From: Zavarzinia marina
Lineage (GTDB): Bacteria > Pseudomonadota > Alphaproteobacteria > Zavarziniales > Zavarziniaceae
DNA length: 64,000 nucleotides
Assembly (NCBI RefSeq): GCF_021568905.1
Contig: NZ_JAKGSB010000008.1
Span: forward strand, 1-64,000
Reading direction: 5' to 3'
The position numbers and the translations under genes are program-made. Each line of letters opens with the position of its first letter. Positions within the stretch are counted from its first letter, which is position 1. This document shows, in pieces, positions 48,074 to 57,215 of this stretch. The notes under the pieces are model-generated. The model searched no databases. It had not been told where the DNA came from and was given only the letters and a program-made list of their open reading frames with translations.

Positions 48074-49102
48074 TCAGCGCGGCCGATAGATCTGGTCGAA
48101 CACGCCGCCTTCGCCGAAATGCTCGGCCTGGGTCTTGCGCCAGCCGCCGAACATCGGATCGTCGATGGTCACGCGCTTCACGTCCGGAAAGGCGTCGGCG
48201 TAACGCGCCGCGACCTCGGGCAGGCGCGGTCGGTAATAGTTCTCGGCCGCGAGAGCCTGGGCCTCGGGCGTGTAGAGGCCGCGCAGATAGGCTTCCGCCA
48301 GCGCCCGCGTGCCGCGCGCCTCCACCACCTTGTCGACGACGGCGACCGGCGGCTCCGCCAGGATGGAGAGGGCGGGCACGACGATCTCGAAATCGCCCGG
48401 CCCCAGTTCCTTCAGGGCGAGAAAGGCCTCGTTCTCCCAGGCCAGCAGCACGTCGCCGATGCCGCGCTGGACGAAGGTCGTGGTCGCGCCGCGCGCCCCG
48501 GTGTCGAGCACCGGCACATTGCCGAACAGGCGCGCCAGGAAGGCGCGGGCGTCGGCCGCGCCGCCGCCGCCGGCGACGACATGGGCCCAGGCCGCCAGAT
48601 AGTTCCACCGCGCCCCGCCCGAGGTCTTCGGGTTGGGGGTGACCACCTCGACGCCGTCGCGCGTCAGATCGTCCCATGAGGCGATACCCTTGGGATTACC
48701 CTTCCGCACCAGGAAGACGATGGTCGACGTATAGGGCGCGCTGTTGTCCGGCAGGCGGGACTGCCAGTCCTCGGCGATCAGGCCATGGTCGGCGATGGCG
48801 TCGATGTCGCTGGCGAGCGCCAGCGTGACCACATCCGCCTCCAGCCCGTCGATCACCGAGCGCGCCTGCTTGCCCGAGCCGCCGTGTGACATGCGGATGT
48901 CCAGGGCCGCCCCGCCCCCGGCGGCATGGCGTTCGGCGAAGAGCGCGTTGTAGGCGCGGTAGAATTCCCGTGTCGGATCGTATGAAACATTCTGGATTAC
49001 GGTCGGGCCGGCCGCCGCCCGGGCGCCGGGCACGGCGAGCAGGGTTGCCGCCCCAAGCACGAAACCACCGAAACGCCGCCTCGAAATGCCGTTCGCGATC
49101 AT
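48074..49102 (-). CDS. Sulfate-binding protein of ABC transporter (Sbp/CysP)
   Basis: A 342-residue periplasmic solute-binding protein that captures sulfate or thiosulfate and delivers it to CysTW. The leader [23 protein letters not shown] is twin-arginine-like with an AxA cleavage near residue 29. Typical segments follow: [50 protein letters not shown] and [23 protein letters not shown] precedes the ATG at 49102. It is the first gene of the cys transport operon; a TTGACA at 49165-49170 (minus strand) may be its -35 element. The Sbp versus CysP distinction cannot be made by eye. Confidence 0.93.
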   Translation of the reverse strand: MIANGISRRRFGGFVLGAATLLAVPGARAAAGPTVIQNVSYDPTREFYRAYNALFAERHAAGGGAALDIRMSHGGSGKQARSVIDGLEADVVTLALASDIDAIADHGLIAEDWQSRLPDNSAPYTSTIVFLVRKGNPKGIASWDDLTRDGVEVVTPNPKTSGGARWNYLAAWAHVVAGGGGAADARAFLARLFGNVPVLDTGARGATTTFVQRGIGDVLLAWENEAFLALKELGPGDFEIVVPALSILAEPPVAVVDKVVEARGTRALAEAYLRGLYTPEAQALAAENYYRPRLPEVAARYADAFPDVKRVTIDDPMFGGWRKTQAEHFGEGGVFDQIYRPR

Positions 49103-49216
49103 GTCGTCCTCCGTCGTCGGCGTCTGCCGTATCGGAAATTAATCACGACTTGTTTTATCGCCTTTGTCAATCGGGAGATTCGAGGAATTGCGGCGGCGTC
49201 ACCAAATCCCTTGTTT

Positions 49217-49232
49217 CAGAACAATCGTTCTG
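49217..49232. promoter_or_regulatory. Inverted repeat, likely operator of the TetR gene
   Basis: CAGAAC (49217-49222) and GTTCTG (49227-49232) form a perfect inverted repeat around AATC, 14 bases before the TetR start. AGAACnnnnGTTCT is a typical TetR/AcrR site. It could also act on the divergent sulfate operon, 115 bases away. Confidence 0.65.
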
Positions 49233-49245
49233 TTTCAATCACGCC

Positions 49246-49836
49246 ATGCCGCGCACAAAATCCCATACCCCCCATTCCCTGGCGGACGACGCCCTGGCCG
49301 TGTTCTGGAACGCCGGTTTCGGCGCGACCTCGATGGACGATCTGGTACGGGCCACCGGAGTCAGCCGCCATGGCATCTATGGCGACTTCGGCGGCAAGCG
49401 GGCGCTGTTCCTCGCCTGCTTCGATCGCTATCAGGATCTCGTGGTCACGCCCGCCTTCGCCGCCGTGGAGCGGCCCGGCGCCGGCCTCGCGGAGATTTCC
49501 GCCTATTTCGAGCATCAGATCGGCGCCGCGGAGGCGCTGGGCCTGCCCGGCCCCGGCTGTTTCGTCGCCAATGCCGCGACCGAGGTCGCCCCCCATGACG
49601 CGGGCGTGCGCGAGAAGGTCGCGCAGCACAACGACCGCCTGCGCCGGGGCTTCGCCAATGCCCTGCGCGCGGGCGCCGGGCCGGCGCCGGACGACCGCAT
49701 GATCGCCCGCCTCGCCGAAACGGCGCTGGTCTTCGCCACGGGCCTCTGGTCCCTCTCCCGCGTCGCGGACACGGCCGGCGGGCTTCGTCAGGCGGCCGCG
49801 GATTTCATCGCCGCACTCGAAAGGATGCTGTCATGA
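49246..49836 (+). CDS. TetR/AcrR family regulator
   Basis: A 196-residue repressor with an N-terminal helix-turn-helix (about 8-55; ATSMDDLVRATGVSRHGIYGDFGGKRALFLACF) and a helical ligand domain resembling the TetR_C_16/YdeS-type. The start at 49246 follows the palindromic site 49217-49232, so autorepression is inferred. It overlaps the next gene, a small membrane protein, by four bases (ATGA), forming a two-gene operon. It stands divergent from the sulfate transport operon. Confidence 0.87.
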   Translation: MPRTKSHTPHSLADDALAVFWNAGFGATSMDDLVRATGVSRHGIYGDFGGKRALFLACFDRYQDLVVTPAFAAVERPGAGLAEISAYFEHQIGAAEALGLPGPGCFVANAATEVAPHDAGVREKVAQHNDRLRRGFANALRAGAGPAPDDRMIARLAETALVFATGLWSLSRVADTAGGLRQAAADFIAALERMLS

Positions 49837-50288
49837 CCGTCCAGGACATCATGCCGCCGGCCAGCGCGACGGCCTGGCGAGGGTTCCGCCTGGCCCTGAT
49901 CCTCAATCTGCTCTGGATCAACGCCTCCGAAATCTTCCGCTATTTCGTCTTCGTCATGCCGATGATGCGCGACGCCTTCCCCATGGTGGACGGCGTCGCC
50001 CCCATGAATCTGCCGGTGTTCCTGGTCTGGGGCGCCTGGGACACGGTGCTCGTCGTCGCGGCCTGCGTGATCTGCTGGCTGGTGCTGGACCGCTTCGGGC
50101 CGAGCCTGCGCAACGCCCTGATCGCCGGCACCCTCGTCTGGGCCACGGCCTTCGTCATTCTGTGGCTCGGCCTGTTCAACATGGGCCTGGCCACCGGTGC
50201 CGTGATGGCCGTCGCCCTGCCGCTGGCGTGGATCGAGATGGCGGTCGCCGCCCTGATCGTGGGCTGGGCGATGCGGCGCCGGAACTAG
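49833..50288 (+). CDS. Hypothetical four-helix membrane protein
   Basis: A 151-residue hydrophobic protein with four membrane segments (about 18-40, 62-82, 96-116, 122-144). An acidic/Met-rich loop between helix 1 and 2 contains RDAFPMVDGVAPMN. It resembles small DUF-type membrane proteins that TetR-type regulators often control, but I could not name a family. It overlaps the TetR gene by four bases and is certainly co-translated. Its stop TAG overlaps the stop of the convergent Rrf2 gene within CTAG. Confidence 0.7.
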   Translation: MTVQDIMPPASATAWRGFRLALILNLLWINASEIFRYFVFVMPMMRDAFPMVDGVAPMNLPVFLVWGAWDTVLVVAACVICWLVLDRFGPSLRNALIAGTLVWATAFVILWLGLFNMGLATGAVMAVALPLAWIEMAVAALIVGWAMRRRN

Positions 50289-50710
50289 GGGGTTTCGGCC
50301 GGCATCTGCAGGATGTCGGCGAGGGAGCGCACCTCCATGCTCGCCAGCATCGAATGATAGACGTCGGAGAACAGGCGCCGGACGGCGCAGCTGCCCTCGT
50401 CCGGGCAATCGTCGCAGGGCCGGTAGCTGTTGATCGACAGGCAAGGCACGGGGGCGATCGGCCCGTCGACGGCGCGCAGCACGGCGCCGACGGTGATTTC
50501 GGCCGGCGGCTTCAGCATGGCATAGCCGCCGGCGCGGCCCCGCCGGCTGGCGATGATGTCGCGCGCCTTCAGGTCGAGGAGGATGTGCTCGAGGAATTTG
50601 CGGGGGATGCCCGCCCGTTCGGCGATTTCCTCGATCGGCACGGTTTCGCCCGGGCGCTGGGCCAGGACGATGAGCGCCTTGAACGCGTATTTGGCCTTCT
50701 GCGAGATCAT
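50285..50710 (-). CDS. Rrf2 family regulator with conserved cysteines
   Basis: A 141-residue Rrf2 winged-helix regulator. The DNA-binding domain (about 1-80) contains AKYAFKALIVLAQRPG, IPRKFLEHILLDLKARD and GRAGGYAMLKPP. A cysteine cluster follows: PCLSINSYRPCDDCPDEGSC (about 92-111), the position where IscR-type members bind a [2Fe-2S] cluster. This suggests a redox- or iron-sensing role. Its neighbours bfd and bfr (iron) and the sulfate transporter fit iron or sulfur regulation, but the targets are not shown by sequence. Confidence 0.85.
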   Translation of the reverse strand: MISQKAKYAFKALIVLAQRPGETVPIEEIAERAGIPRKFLEHILLDLKARDIIASRRGRAGGYAMLKPPAEITVGAVLRAVDGPIAPVPCLSINSYRPCDDCPDEGSCAVRRLFSDVYHSMLASMEVRSLADILQMPAETP

Positions 50711-50841
50711 CGGCGATCTGCGGCGGCGAATCTGTCGATCATGCCCCGCAAGATAGGGGAAGCCGGCGCCGAAGCGGAAAGCCTATTTGACGAAGACCCG
50801 CTTTCGGCCGCGTCGAACCGGCCGTCGGCACGCGCGCCCGG

Positions 50842-51018
50842 TCAGGTGGTGGCGCGGCGATGGCCCTGGCGATCGGCCGGACCCGCGCCCGGCGCCCGCG
50901 CATCGCGCTCGCCCGCCGGGCCGGGCCCCTTGGCCGGCGCACCGTCCACCAGGCGGTCGAACTGGCGCAGCAGGGCGGCCAGGGAACCGAGGGTCGATGT
51001 CGACTGCCAGAGAAACAT
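50842..51018 (-). CDS. Possible small protein, 58 residues
   Basis: A short frame on the minus strand starts ATG at 51018 with GGAG six bases upstream, and reads MFLWQSTSTLGSLAALLRQF followed by an Asp/Arg-rich part and a Gly/Pro/Arg-rich tail. Almost every codon ends in G or C, like genuine genes in this window, and its N-terminus could be an amphipathic helix. It sits in the 477-base gap between the Rrf2 gene and bfd, where no other gene is seen. No family is recognised; a chance frame in GC-rich DNA is possible. Confidence 0.4.
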   Translation of the reverse strand: MFLWQSTSTLGSLAALLRQFDRLVDGAPAKGPGPAGERDARAPGAGPADRQGHRRATT

Positions 51019-51121
51019 CCCGGGCTCCTTCGCTCGGGGCCGGCTGTTCGGAAGCCGGCCCGATCACTCGCAATTGAGAACCAATCGCATATTTCTCGAC
51101 AATGCGCCGAAGCCGCGCTAT

Positions 51122-51150
51122 ATGCAAGTGCAAGCGCATCGCAACTGCAT
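51122..51150. promoter_or_regulatory. TGCA dyad upstream of bfd (possible Fur/Irr-type site)
   Basis: ATGCA..TGC at 51122-51131 and GCA..TGCAT at 51141-51150 form an interrupted dyad (ATGCAnnTGC...GCAnnTGCAT) 38 bases before the bfd start. CAACTGCAT (51142-51150) recurs at 51552-51560 before bfr. Alphaproteobacterial Fur/Mur boxes are TGCA-rich, so iron control is plausible. It might also overlap the promoter. Confidence 0.5.
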
Positions 51151-51187
51151 GCGCGACGGTGGGATGGAAGAAACAGGCGATCGCGGC

Positions 51188-51439
51188 ATGTATGTCTGCA
51201 ACTGCAACGGCTTGAACGAACGCATGGTCGATCAGGCGATCGCCGACGGGGCGCGCAGTGCGGCGGAAGTCTTCCGCGAGCACGAATGCCGCCCGCTCTG
51301 CGGCCGTTGCGTGGGCGAGGTCCGCACCAGGATCAACGCCTGCCGCCATCGGGACGCCTGCGGCTCCCAGCCTGCCTGCGGGAAGAAACCCGCCGTATCC
51401 ACGCCGGTCCATGAACATTTCCTCATGGCCGCGGAGTGA
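51188..51439 (+). CDS. bfd: Bacterioferritin-associated ferredoxin
   Basis: A small [2Fe-2S] ferredoxin (83 residues) that gives electrons to bacterioferritin so that stored iron can be released. The cluster ligands are C4 and C6 (MYVCNCNG) and C38, C41 (PLCGRC), the classical CxC...CxxC arrangement of Bfd; another cysteine, C34, is nearby. A C-terminal cysteine-bearing tail (about 52-65) is longer than in Escherichia coli Bfd. ATG 51188 is chosen from the conserved N-terminus; two in-frame ATGs lie 24 and 39 bases upstream. bfr follows on the same strand after 189 bases containing its own TGCA-rich region. Confidence 0.92.
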   Translation: MYVCNCNGLNERMVDQAIADGARSAAEVFREHECRPLCGRCVGEVRTRINACRHRDACGSQPACGKKPAVSTPVHEHFLMAAE

Positions 51440-51540
51440 TACGAAAAGCTGATTGACGTCTCCGGCGGCCGGAAACCCACCGGTGCCGGTATGTGCTTCT
51501 GTTTCCGCTTGTGCCATGATCGGCGCAAAGCGGCACTTTG

Positions 51541-51597
51541 TCGTGCCTGCACAACTGCATATACGCACGATTGAGTGCACGCACGATCGTGCCTGCA
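51541..51597. promoter_or_regulatory. TGCA-rich control region before bfr
   Basis: The ten bases TCGTGCCTGC occur at 51541-51550 and 51587-51596. CAACTGCAT (51552-51560) repeats the bfd site. GCACGATCGTGC at 51581-51592 is a perfect palindrome. The bfr start is 32 bases downstream. A metal-sensing Fur/Irr-like regulator is the best guess. Confidence 0.45.
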
Positions 51598-51628
51598 TGC
51601 CCTTCGGGGCCGGAACGGAGTGAATCGG

Positions 51629-52105
51629 ATGAAAGGCGACCGCAACGTCATCAAGGTCATGAACGAAGTCCTGACCAATGAACTGACGGCGATCAATCAG
51701 TACTTCCTGCACGCCAGGATCTACGAGAACTGGGGTTTCGAGCGGCTCGCCAAGCACGAGTACGACGAATCGATCGAGGAGATGAATCACGCCGACAAGC
51801 TGATCAAGCGTGTGCTGCTGCTCGAAGGCCTGCCCAACCTGCAGGACCTGCACAAGCTCGCCATCGGCGAGACCGTGCCGGAGGGGCTGGCCGCCGATCT
51901 CGGCGTCGAGCGCCGGGGTCACGAGGTGCTGGTGCGCGGCATCCTGATCTGCGAGGAAGCGCGCGATTTCGTCTCGCGCGAGATCCTGCGCGAGATCCTG
52001 GACGATACCGAGGAGCACATCGACTTTCTCGAGACCCAGATCGAACTGGTCGAGAAGGTCGGCATCCACAACTACCTGCAGACCCAGATCGGCGAGGCGA
52101 GCTGA
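51629..52105 (+). CDS. bfr: Bacterioferritin
   Basis: A 158-residue heme-containing ferritin whose 24-mers store iron as a mineral core. The ferroxidase centre residues are E18, E51, H54 and the equivalents in ICEEARDF and DDTEEHIDF, and the heme ligand M52 is in the EEMNHADK segment. The sequence is full length. ATG 51629 has GGAG ten bases upstream. It partners with Bfd, encoded immediately upstream. A GC hairpin follows the stop. Confidence 0.97.
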   Translation: MKGDRNVIKVMNEVLTNELTAINQYFLHARIYENWGFERLAKHEYDESIEEMNHADKLIKRVLLLEGLPNLQDLHKLAIGETVPEGLAADLGVERRGHEVLVRGILICEEARDFVSREILREILDDTEEHIDFLETQIELVEKVGIHNYLQTQIGEAS

Positions 52106-52117
52106 CCGCGCCGGCCG

Positions 52118-52140
52118 GCCCGCCGCGGACGGCGGCGGGC
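52118..52140 (+). terminator. GC hairpin after bfr
   Basis: GCCCGCCGC (52118-52126) pairs with GCGGCGGGC (52132-52140), 13 bases after the bfr stop. There is no T-run, so its terminator strength is uncertain. Confidence 0.4.
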
Positions 52141-52197
52141 GGGTCGTGAGACCTTACGGGTGCTGATGGAAAAAGCGGCGGGGCCCAGACGAGGGAA

Positions 52198-52246
52198 AGC
52201 CCCGCAAGTCCAAGAAACCTCCCGGAATTCAAGGACTTGCGGGGCT
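52198..52246 (-). terminator. Long hairpin after tRNA-Lys
   Basis: AGCCCCGCAAGTCC (52198-52211) and GGACTTGCGGGGCT (52233-52246) are perfect 14-base arms around a 21-base loop. Read on the minus strand it starts nine bases after tRNA-Lys and ends with GGGGCTTTCCC. It probably ends the tRNA transcript, although the long arms are unusual. Confidence 0.6.
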
Positions 52247-52254
52247 ACGTAAAC

Positions 52255-52330
52255 TGGTGGGCCGTAAAGGATTCGAACCTTTGACCTAGTGATTAAGAGT
52301 CACCCGCTCTACCAACTGAGCTAACGGCCC
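52255..52330 (-). tRNA. tRNA-Lys (anticodon CTT)
   Basis: A 76-base tRNA including a genomically encoded CCA. The acceptor stem GGGCCGT pairs with ACGGCCC, the D-loop region is TAGCTCAGTTGGTAGAGC, the T arm carries GGTTCGAATCC, and the anticodon loop CTCTTAA places CTT at 34-36, decoding AAG. It is read away from mrdA on the same strand. Confidence 0.97.
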
Positions 52331-52423
52331 CCGCGCCTCACCGACGCGAGGCCGGGCTTGTACCAAGCATCCGCCACCTTGTCGAGGGTTGATTTCAAAA
52401 AAATTTCCGGCCCGGCCCGATTC

Positions 52424-54304
52424 CTAGCCCGGCTTCCGCGCCCCGCCGGCGGCGGGCGGCGCGGCCTCGGCGGTACGCGCCAGGGGATCGAGGCGCATCG
52501 CCTCGCGCAGGATGTCGGAGGCGACGGGCGCCGCGGCGGAGGAACCGCCGCCGCCGTGCTCGATGATCACGGCGCAGGCATAGCGTGGGTTCTCCACGGG
52601 GCCGTAGCCGACGAAGAGCGCATGGTGACGCTCGCGCCACGGCCGGTCCTCCTGGCGGCGGCGCACGCCGGACAGCCGCTCGGCGCGGCTGATGCGCACC
52701 ACCTGGCTGGTGCCGGTCTTGCCCCCGATCTGCATGCCGGGTTCCGTGATGCGCGAGCGAAAGGCCGTGCCCGAGGGCGCGTTCATGACCCGGTTCATGC
52801 CCCTGCCCACGAGATCCAGCCATTGCTTGTCGACGTCGATCAGGGGGGCGGCCTCGGCCCTGCCGGCCGGCAGCTTGGCGAGACGCGGCTCGACCGCGCG
52901 GCCGCCGTTGACGAGGCGCGCGGTCATGGTCGCGAGCTGCAGCGGCGTCGCCAGGACATAGCCCTGGCCGATGCCGGCGATCACCGTCTCGCCCTGCAGC
53001 CAGGGTTTCTTCAGGGCGCGCTGCTTCCAGTCCTTGTCGGGGATCAGGCCCGGCTTCTCGTTCGGCAGCTCGATGCCCAGCTTCTCGCCGAGGCCGAACT
53101 TGCGGGCGAAGACCGACAGCCGCTCGATGCCGAGCTTGCGCGCCACGTCGTAGAAGAAGCAGTCGCAGGATTGTTCCAGCGCAGACTGTACGTCCATCCA
53201 GCCGTGGCCGCCGCGCTTCCAGCAGTAGAACGTATGAGTGCCGAGCTTCATGTGGCCGGGACAGAAGACCGTGTAACCCGGCTGGATCACGCCGGCGTCG
53301 AGAGCGGCGAGGCCGACCACCATCTTGAAGGTGGAACCGGGCGGATATTGTCCGGCGATCGGCTTGTTGATCAGGGGGCTGCGCTCGCTGTTCTGCAGGG
53401 CGTTCCATTCGGCCTTGGAGAGGCCGAGGTTGAACGGCGTCGGATCGAAGCCCGGCGTCGACACCAGGGTCAGGATCTCGCCCGAATGGACGTCCATGAC
53501 GACGGCGGCGCCGCTCTCCTCGCCCATGCGCTGGTGGGCATAGCGCTGCAGTTCGAGATCGAGGGCGAGGACGACGTCCGCCCCCGGCTGGCCCTCGTCG
53601 CGCGACAGTTCGCGGATCATGCGGCCCAGCGCGTTCACCTCCATCTGCGAGGTGCCGGCCTTGCCGCGCAATTCGGTATCGAAGGTCCGCTCCACCCCGT
53701 TCTTGCCGATCTTGAAGCCGGGCAGCTGCAGCACCGGATCGTCGGCCTTGGCGAGGTCGCGTTCCGAGACCGACGCGACATAGCCGATGACATGGGCCAG
53801 TTCGGCGCCGTAAGGGTAGTAGCGGGTCTCGCCGACGTCCGGCTGGATGCCCGGCAGTTCCGGGCTGTGGACGTTGATGGCCGCGAATTCCTCCCACGTC
53901 AGGTTCTCGAGCACGGTGATCGGCATGAAGGCGCGCACGCGCCCCATCTCGCGCCGGATGCGGCGCAATTGGTGCTCGGAGATCGGGACGATGGCATTGA
54001 GCCCGGTCAGGGTGGCGTCGACGTCGTCCGACTGCTCCTGGATCAGCACGACGCGGAAATTCTGCCGCCCGGTCGCCAGTTCGTTGCCGAAACGGTCCAG
54101 GATGCGCCCGCGCGACGGCGCGATCAGGCGCAGGTTGATGCGGTTGTCCTCCGCCAGGGTCTGATAGCGCTCGCCCTCGAGGACCTGGAGCTGATACATG
54201 CGCCCGGCCAGCACGCCGAGCAGGCCGAGCTGGCCGCCCGCCAGCAGGAGGGCCCGGCGGGTGAACAGCTTGGCGCGGAGGTTCTCGTTCTTCTCGTTGC
54301 TCAT
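52424..54304 (-). CDS. mrdA: Penicillin-binding protein 2 (elongasome transpeptidase)
   Basis: This 626-residue class B PBP cross-links peptidoglycan during rod elongation and works with RodA and MreBCD. One membrane anchor (about 15-37) precedes the pedestal domain and the transpeptidase domain, with the SxxK motif PGSTFKMVVGLAAL, SxN as EQSCDCFFYDVARK, and KTG in GGKTGTSQVV. All three are intact. It ends with a Gly/Ala-rich tail. The ATG at 54304 overlaps the mreD stop (ATGA), a sure sign of one operon mreB-C-D-mrdA. Confidence 0.96.
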   Translation of the reverse strand: MSNEKNENLRAKLFTRRALLLAGGQLGLLGVLAGRMYQLQVLEGERYQTLAEDNRINLRLIAPSRGRILDRFGNELATGRQNFRVVLIQEQSDDVDATLTGLNAIVPISEHQLRRIRREMGRVRAFMPITVLENLTWEEFAAINVHSPELPGIQPDVGETRYYPYGAELAHVIGYVASVSERDLAKADDPVLQLPGFKIGKNGVERTFDTELRGKAGTSQMEVNALGRMIRELSRDEGQPGADVVLALDLELQRYAHQRMGEESGAAVVMDVHSGEILTLVSTPGFDPTPFNLGLSKAEWNALQNSERSPLINKPIAGQYPPGSTFKMVVGLAALDAGVIQPGYTVFCPGHMKLGTHTFYCWKRGGHGWMDVQSALEQSCDCFFYDVARKLGIERLSVFARKFGLGEKLGIELPNEKPGLIPDKDWKQRALKKPWLQGETVIAGIGQGYVLATPLQLATMTARLVNGGRAVEPRLAKLPAGRAEAAPLIDVDKQWLDLVGRGMNRVMNAPSGTAFRSRITEPGMQIGGKTGTSQVVRISRAERLSGVRRRQEDRPWRERHHALFVGYGPVENPRYACAVIIEHGGGGSSAAAPVASDILREAMRLDPLARTAEAAPPAAGGARKPG

Positions 54305-54825
54305 CGGAACGCCTCCAGCGACTTCAGACCGCGCACGATCTGGCCGAACAGCCAGCTCACCACCGGATAGAGGGTGACCGACAGCAGCACCTGGCCGAGG
54401 AAGGGCCGCACCTCCAGCAGGAGGCCGGCATGGATCGAACCGAGCAGCCAGCCCGCCGCCGTCGCCAGCACCGCAACCATGCCGAAGCCGAGCCAGGCGA
54501 TGGTGAAGGTGCGCGCGGTGAAGACCCGGCGCTCGTGCGCGACGAATTGCTGGACCCCCAGCAGGATCAGCGTGCCGAGGCCGATCGGCGCGCCGGACAG
54601 CGTATCCTGCAGGAGGCCGATGATGAAGACCGCCGGCGGCGGCAGCAGGGCGGGTTGAAAGATGGTCCAGAAATAGACCAGCATCAGGGTCAGCGCCGGC
54701 CCGGCGGCGTCGATCGCGCTGATGCCCGACGGCGCGACGCCGACCAGGACGCACAGCAGGCCCACCAGCGGCGGCACCAGCAGCACCAGATTGGCGAGGA
54801 GGCGACGGGGCCAGGATTCCGTCAT
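54301..54825 (-). CDS. mreD: Rod-shape determining protein MreD
   Basis: A 174-residue inner-membrane protein with about five helices, a component of the rod-complex elongasome. Helices such as LVLLVPPLVGLLCVLVGV and the GLLQDTLSGAPIGLGTLILLG region with polar residues match MreD. It is nine bases after mreC and overlaps mrdA by four bases, so it is in the rod-shape operon. Confidence 0.92.
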   Translation of the reverse strand: MTESWPRRLLANLVLLVPPLVGLLCVLVGVAPSGISAIDAAGPALTLMLVYFWTIFQPALLPPPAVFIIGLLQDTLSGAPIGLGTLILLGVQQFVAHERRVFTARTFTIAWLGFGMVAVLATAAGWLLGSIHAGLLLEVRPFLGQVLLSVTLYPVVSWLFGQIVRGLKSLEAFR

Positions 54826-54833
54826 GGCGCCCC

Positions 54834-55871
54834 CTATTGCGCGGCCGGCGCGGGTTTGGCGGCGGGCGCCGGCGGCTGGGCGCCGGCGCCGTCCTGGGCC
54901 CCTGCATCGCCGTTCGCGGCCGGCGCGGCGCCACTGGTGCCCGAAACCGCGCCCGACGACGTATTCAGGGCCGGCGTGTTCAGGGCCGGCAGCGGCGGGC
55001 CGATCGGCGGCTGCGGATCCGGCACCGGGTCCGGCTCGGCGTCGTAATCGACGATCTTGACGAAATCCAGGGTCTCGAAGCGCACCCAGGGCCGTACCCT
55101 GACGACGCCGTTGGTCACCGCCTCGACCGCGCCGATGGGCAGGCCCGGCGGGAACATGCCGCCGATGCCCGAGGTCACCACCCGGTCGCCCGGGTGGACC
55201 CGCACCACGCCCGGCAGATAGGACAGCCGCGGCAGGCTGGAATTGTCGCCCTCGAGGACGCCGCGCGCGCCGACGCCTTCAAGCGCCACCGGCACCCGGC
55301 TGTTGAGATCGGTCAGCAGCAGCAGTCGGGCCGAACGCCGTCCGGTCGCCAGCACCCTTCCGACCACGCCACTGCCCGACAGGCCGATCTGGCCCGCGCG
55401 GACGCCATTGTCGGCGCCGGCATCGACCACCACCGAGCGGGCGAAGGGCCCGCCGCTTTCGGCGACGATGCGGGTGGTGACGAAGCGGGCCCGTGGCTCG
55501 CTGCGGACATGGAGCAGATCGCGATAGGCCGCGTTCTCGACCGCGAGGCGCCGCGCCGTCGACGCCCAGGCGCGCAGTCTCTCGTTCTCTTCATGCAGGG
55601 CCTGGTTCTCGGCATAGAGGTTGAACCAGGAATCGACGGCGGCGACGCCCTTCTTGATGCTGCCGATGGGCTGCGCCACGGCGTCCAGCACGGGCGCCAT
55701 CAGATCGACGACGACGGCGCGGCCGCGTTCGATCAGCACCGAATCGAGCTTGCCGAGAATGATCAGGCCGACCGACAGCATCAGCAGCGCCGCGAAGGCA
55801 AACCGCTGCATCAGCACCTTGAAAGGTGCGGAGAAGCTGTTGAGTCGTGGTTGCGGCTGGCGCAAGACCAA
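54834..55871 (-). CDS. mreC: Rod-shape determining protein MreC
   Basis: A 345-residue bitopic protein that links MreB to PBP2 in the elongasome. After a short cytosolic tail there is one helix (about 26-42), a coiled coil (about 75-110: LYAENQALHEENERLRAW), and two beta domains with GVVGRVLATGRRSARLLLLTD. A 65-residue Pro/Ala-rich tail ends it. The open frame begins TTG at 55871; N-terminal residues before the helix match alphaproteobacterial MreC, so I keep this start, though ATG 55811 would still give the helix. Confidence 0.92.
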   Translation of the reverse strand: MVLRQPQPRLNSFSAPFKVLMQRFAFAALLMLSVGLIILGKLDSVLIERGRAVVVDLMAPVLDAVAQPIGSIKKGVAAVDSWFNLYAENQALHEENERLRAWASTARRLAVENAAYRDLLHVRSEPRARFVTTRIVAESGGPFARSVVVDAGADNGVRAGQIGLSGSGVVGRVLATGRRSARLLLLTDLNSRVPVALEGVGARGVLEGDNSSLPRLSYLPGVVRVHPGDRVVTSGIGGMFPPGLPIGAVEAVTNGVVRVRPWVRFETLDFVKIVDYDAEPDPVPDPQPPIGPPLPALNTPALNTSSGAVSGTSGAAPAANGDAGAQDGAGAQPPAPAAKPAPAAQ

Positions 55872-55921
55872 ACCCCTGGGGGATGCGAATCTATCCCCGA
55901 ATGCCTGTGGATGATTTCAAA

Positions 55922-57055
<1,134 letters not shown>

Positions 57056-57215
57056 TGTGGAATCTGCATGGCCGGATCGCGGGGCCGTCCGGCGCCCGGC
57101 GCCCGGACGCGGGGTATCCGGGCGCGGCGGTTCCCCCGATCGCCAATTGCCTTCACGAGATCGACACGCGAATATGGTTCGTCGCCGGTCGCCGGCCAAA
57201 GCCGAGAAACGGGAC

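Noticed and set aside
52358-54370. A 670-codon frame opposite mrdA
   Set aside because: Shadow of the PBP2 gene.
55906-55914. TGTGGATGA as a DnaA box near mreC
   Set aside because: One mismatch and isolated; chance is likely in 64 kb.
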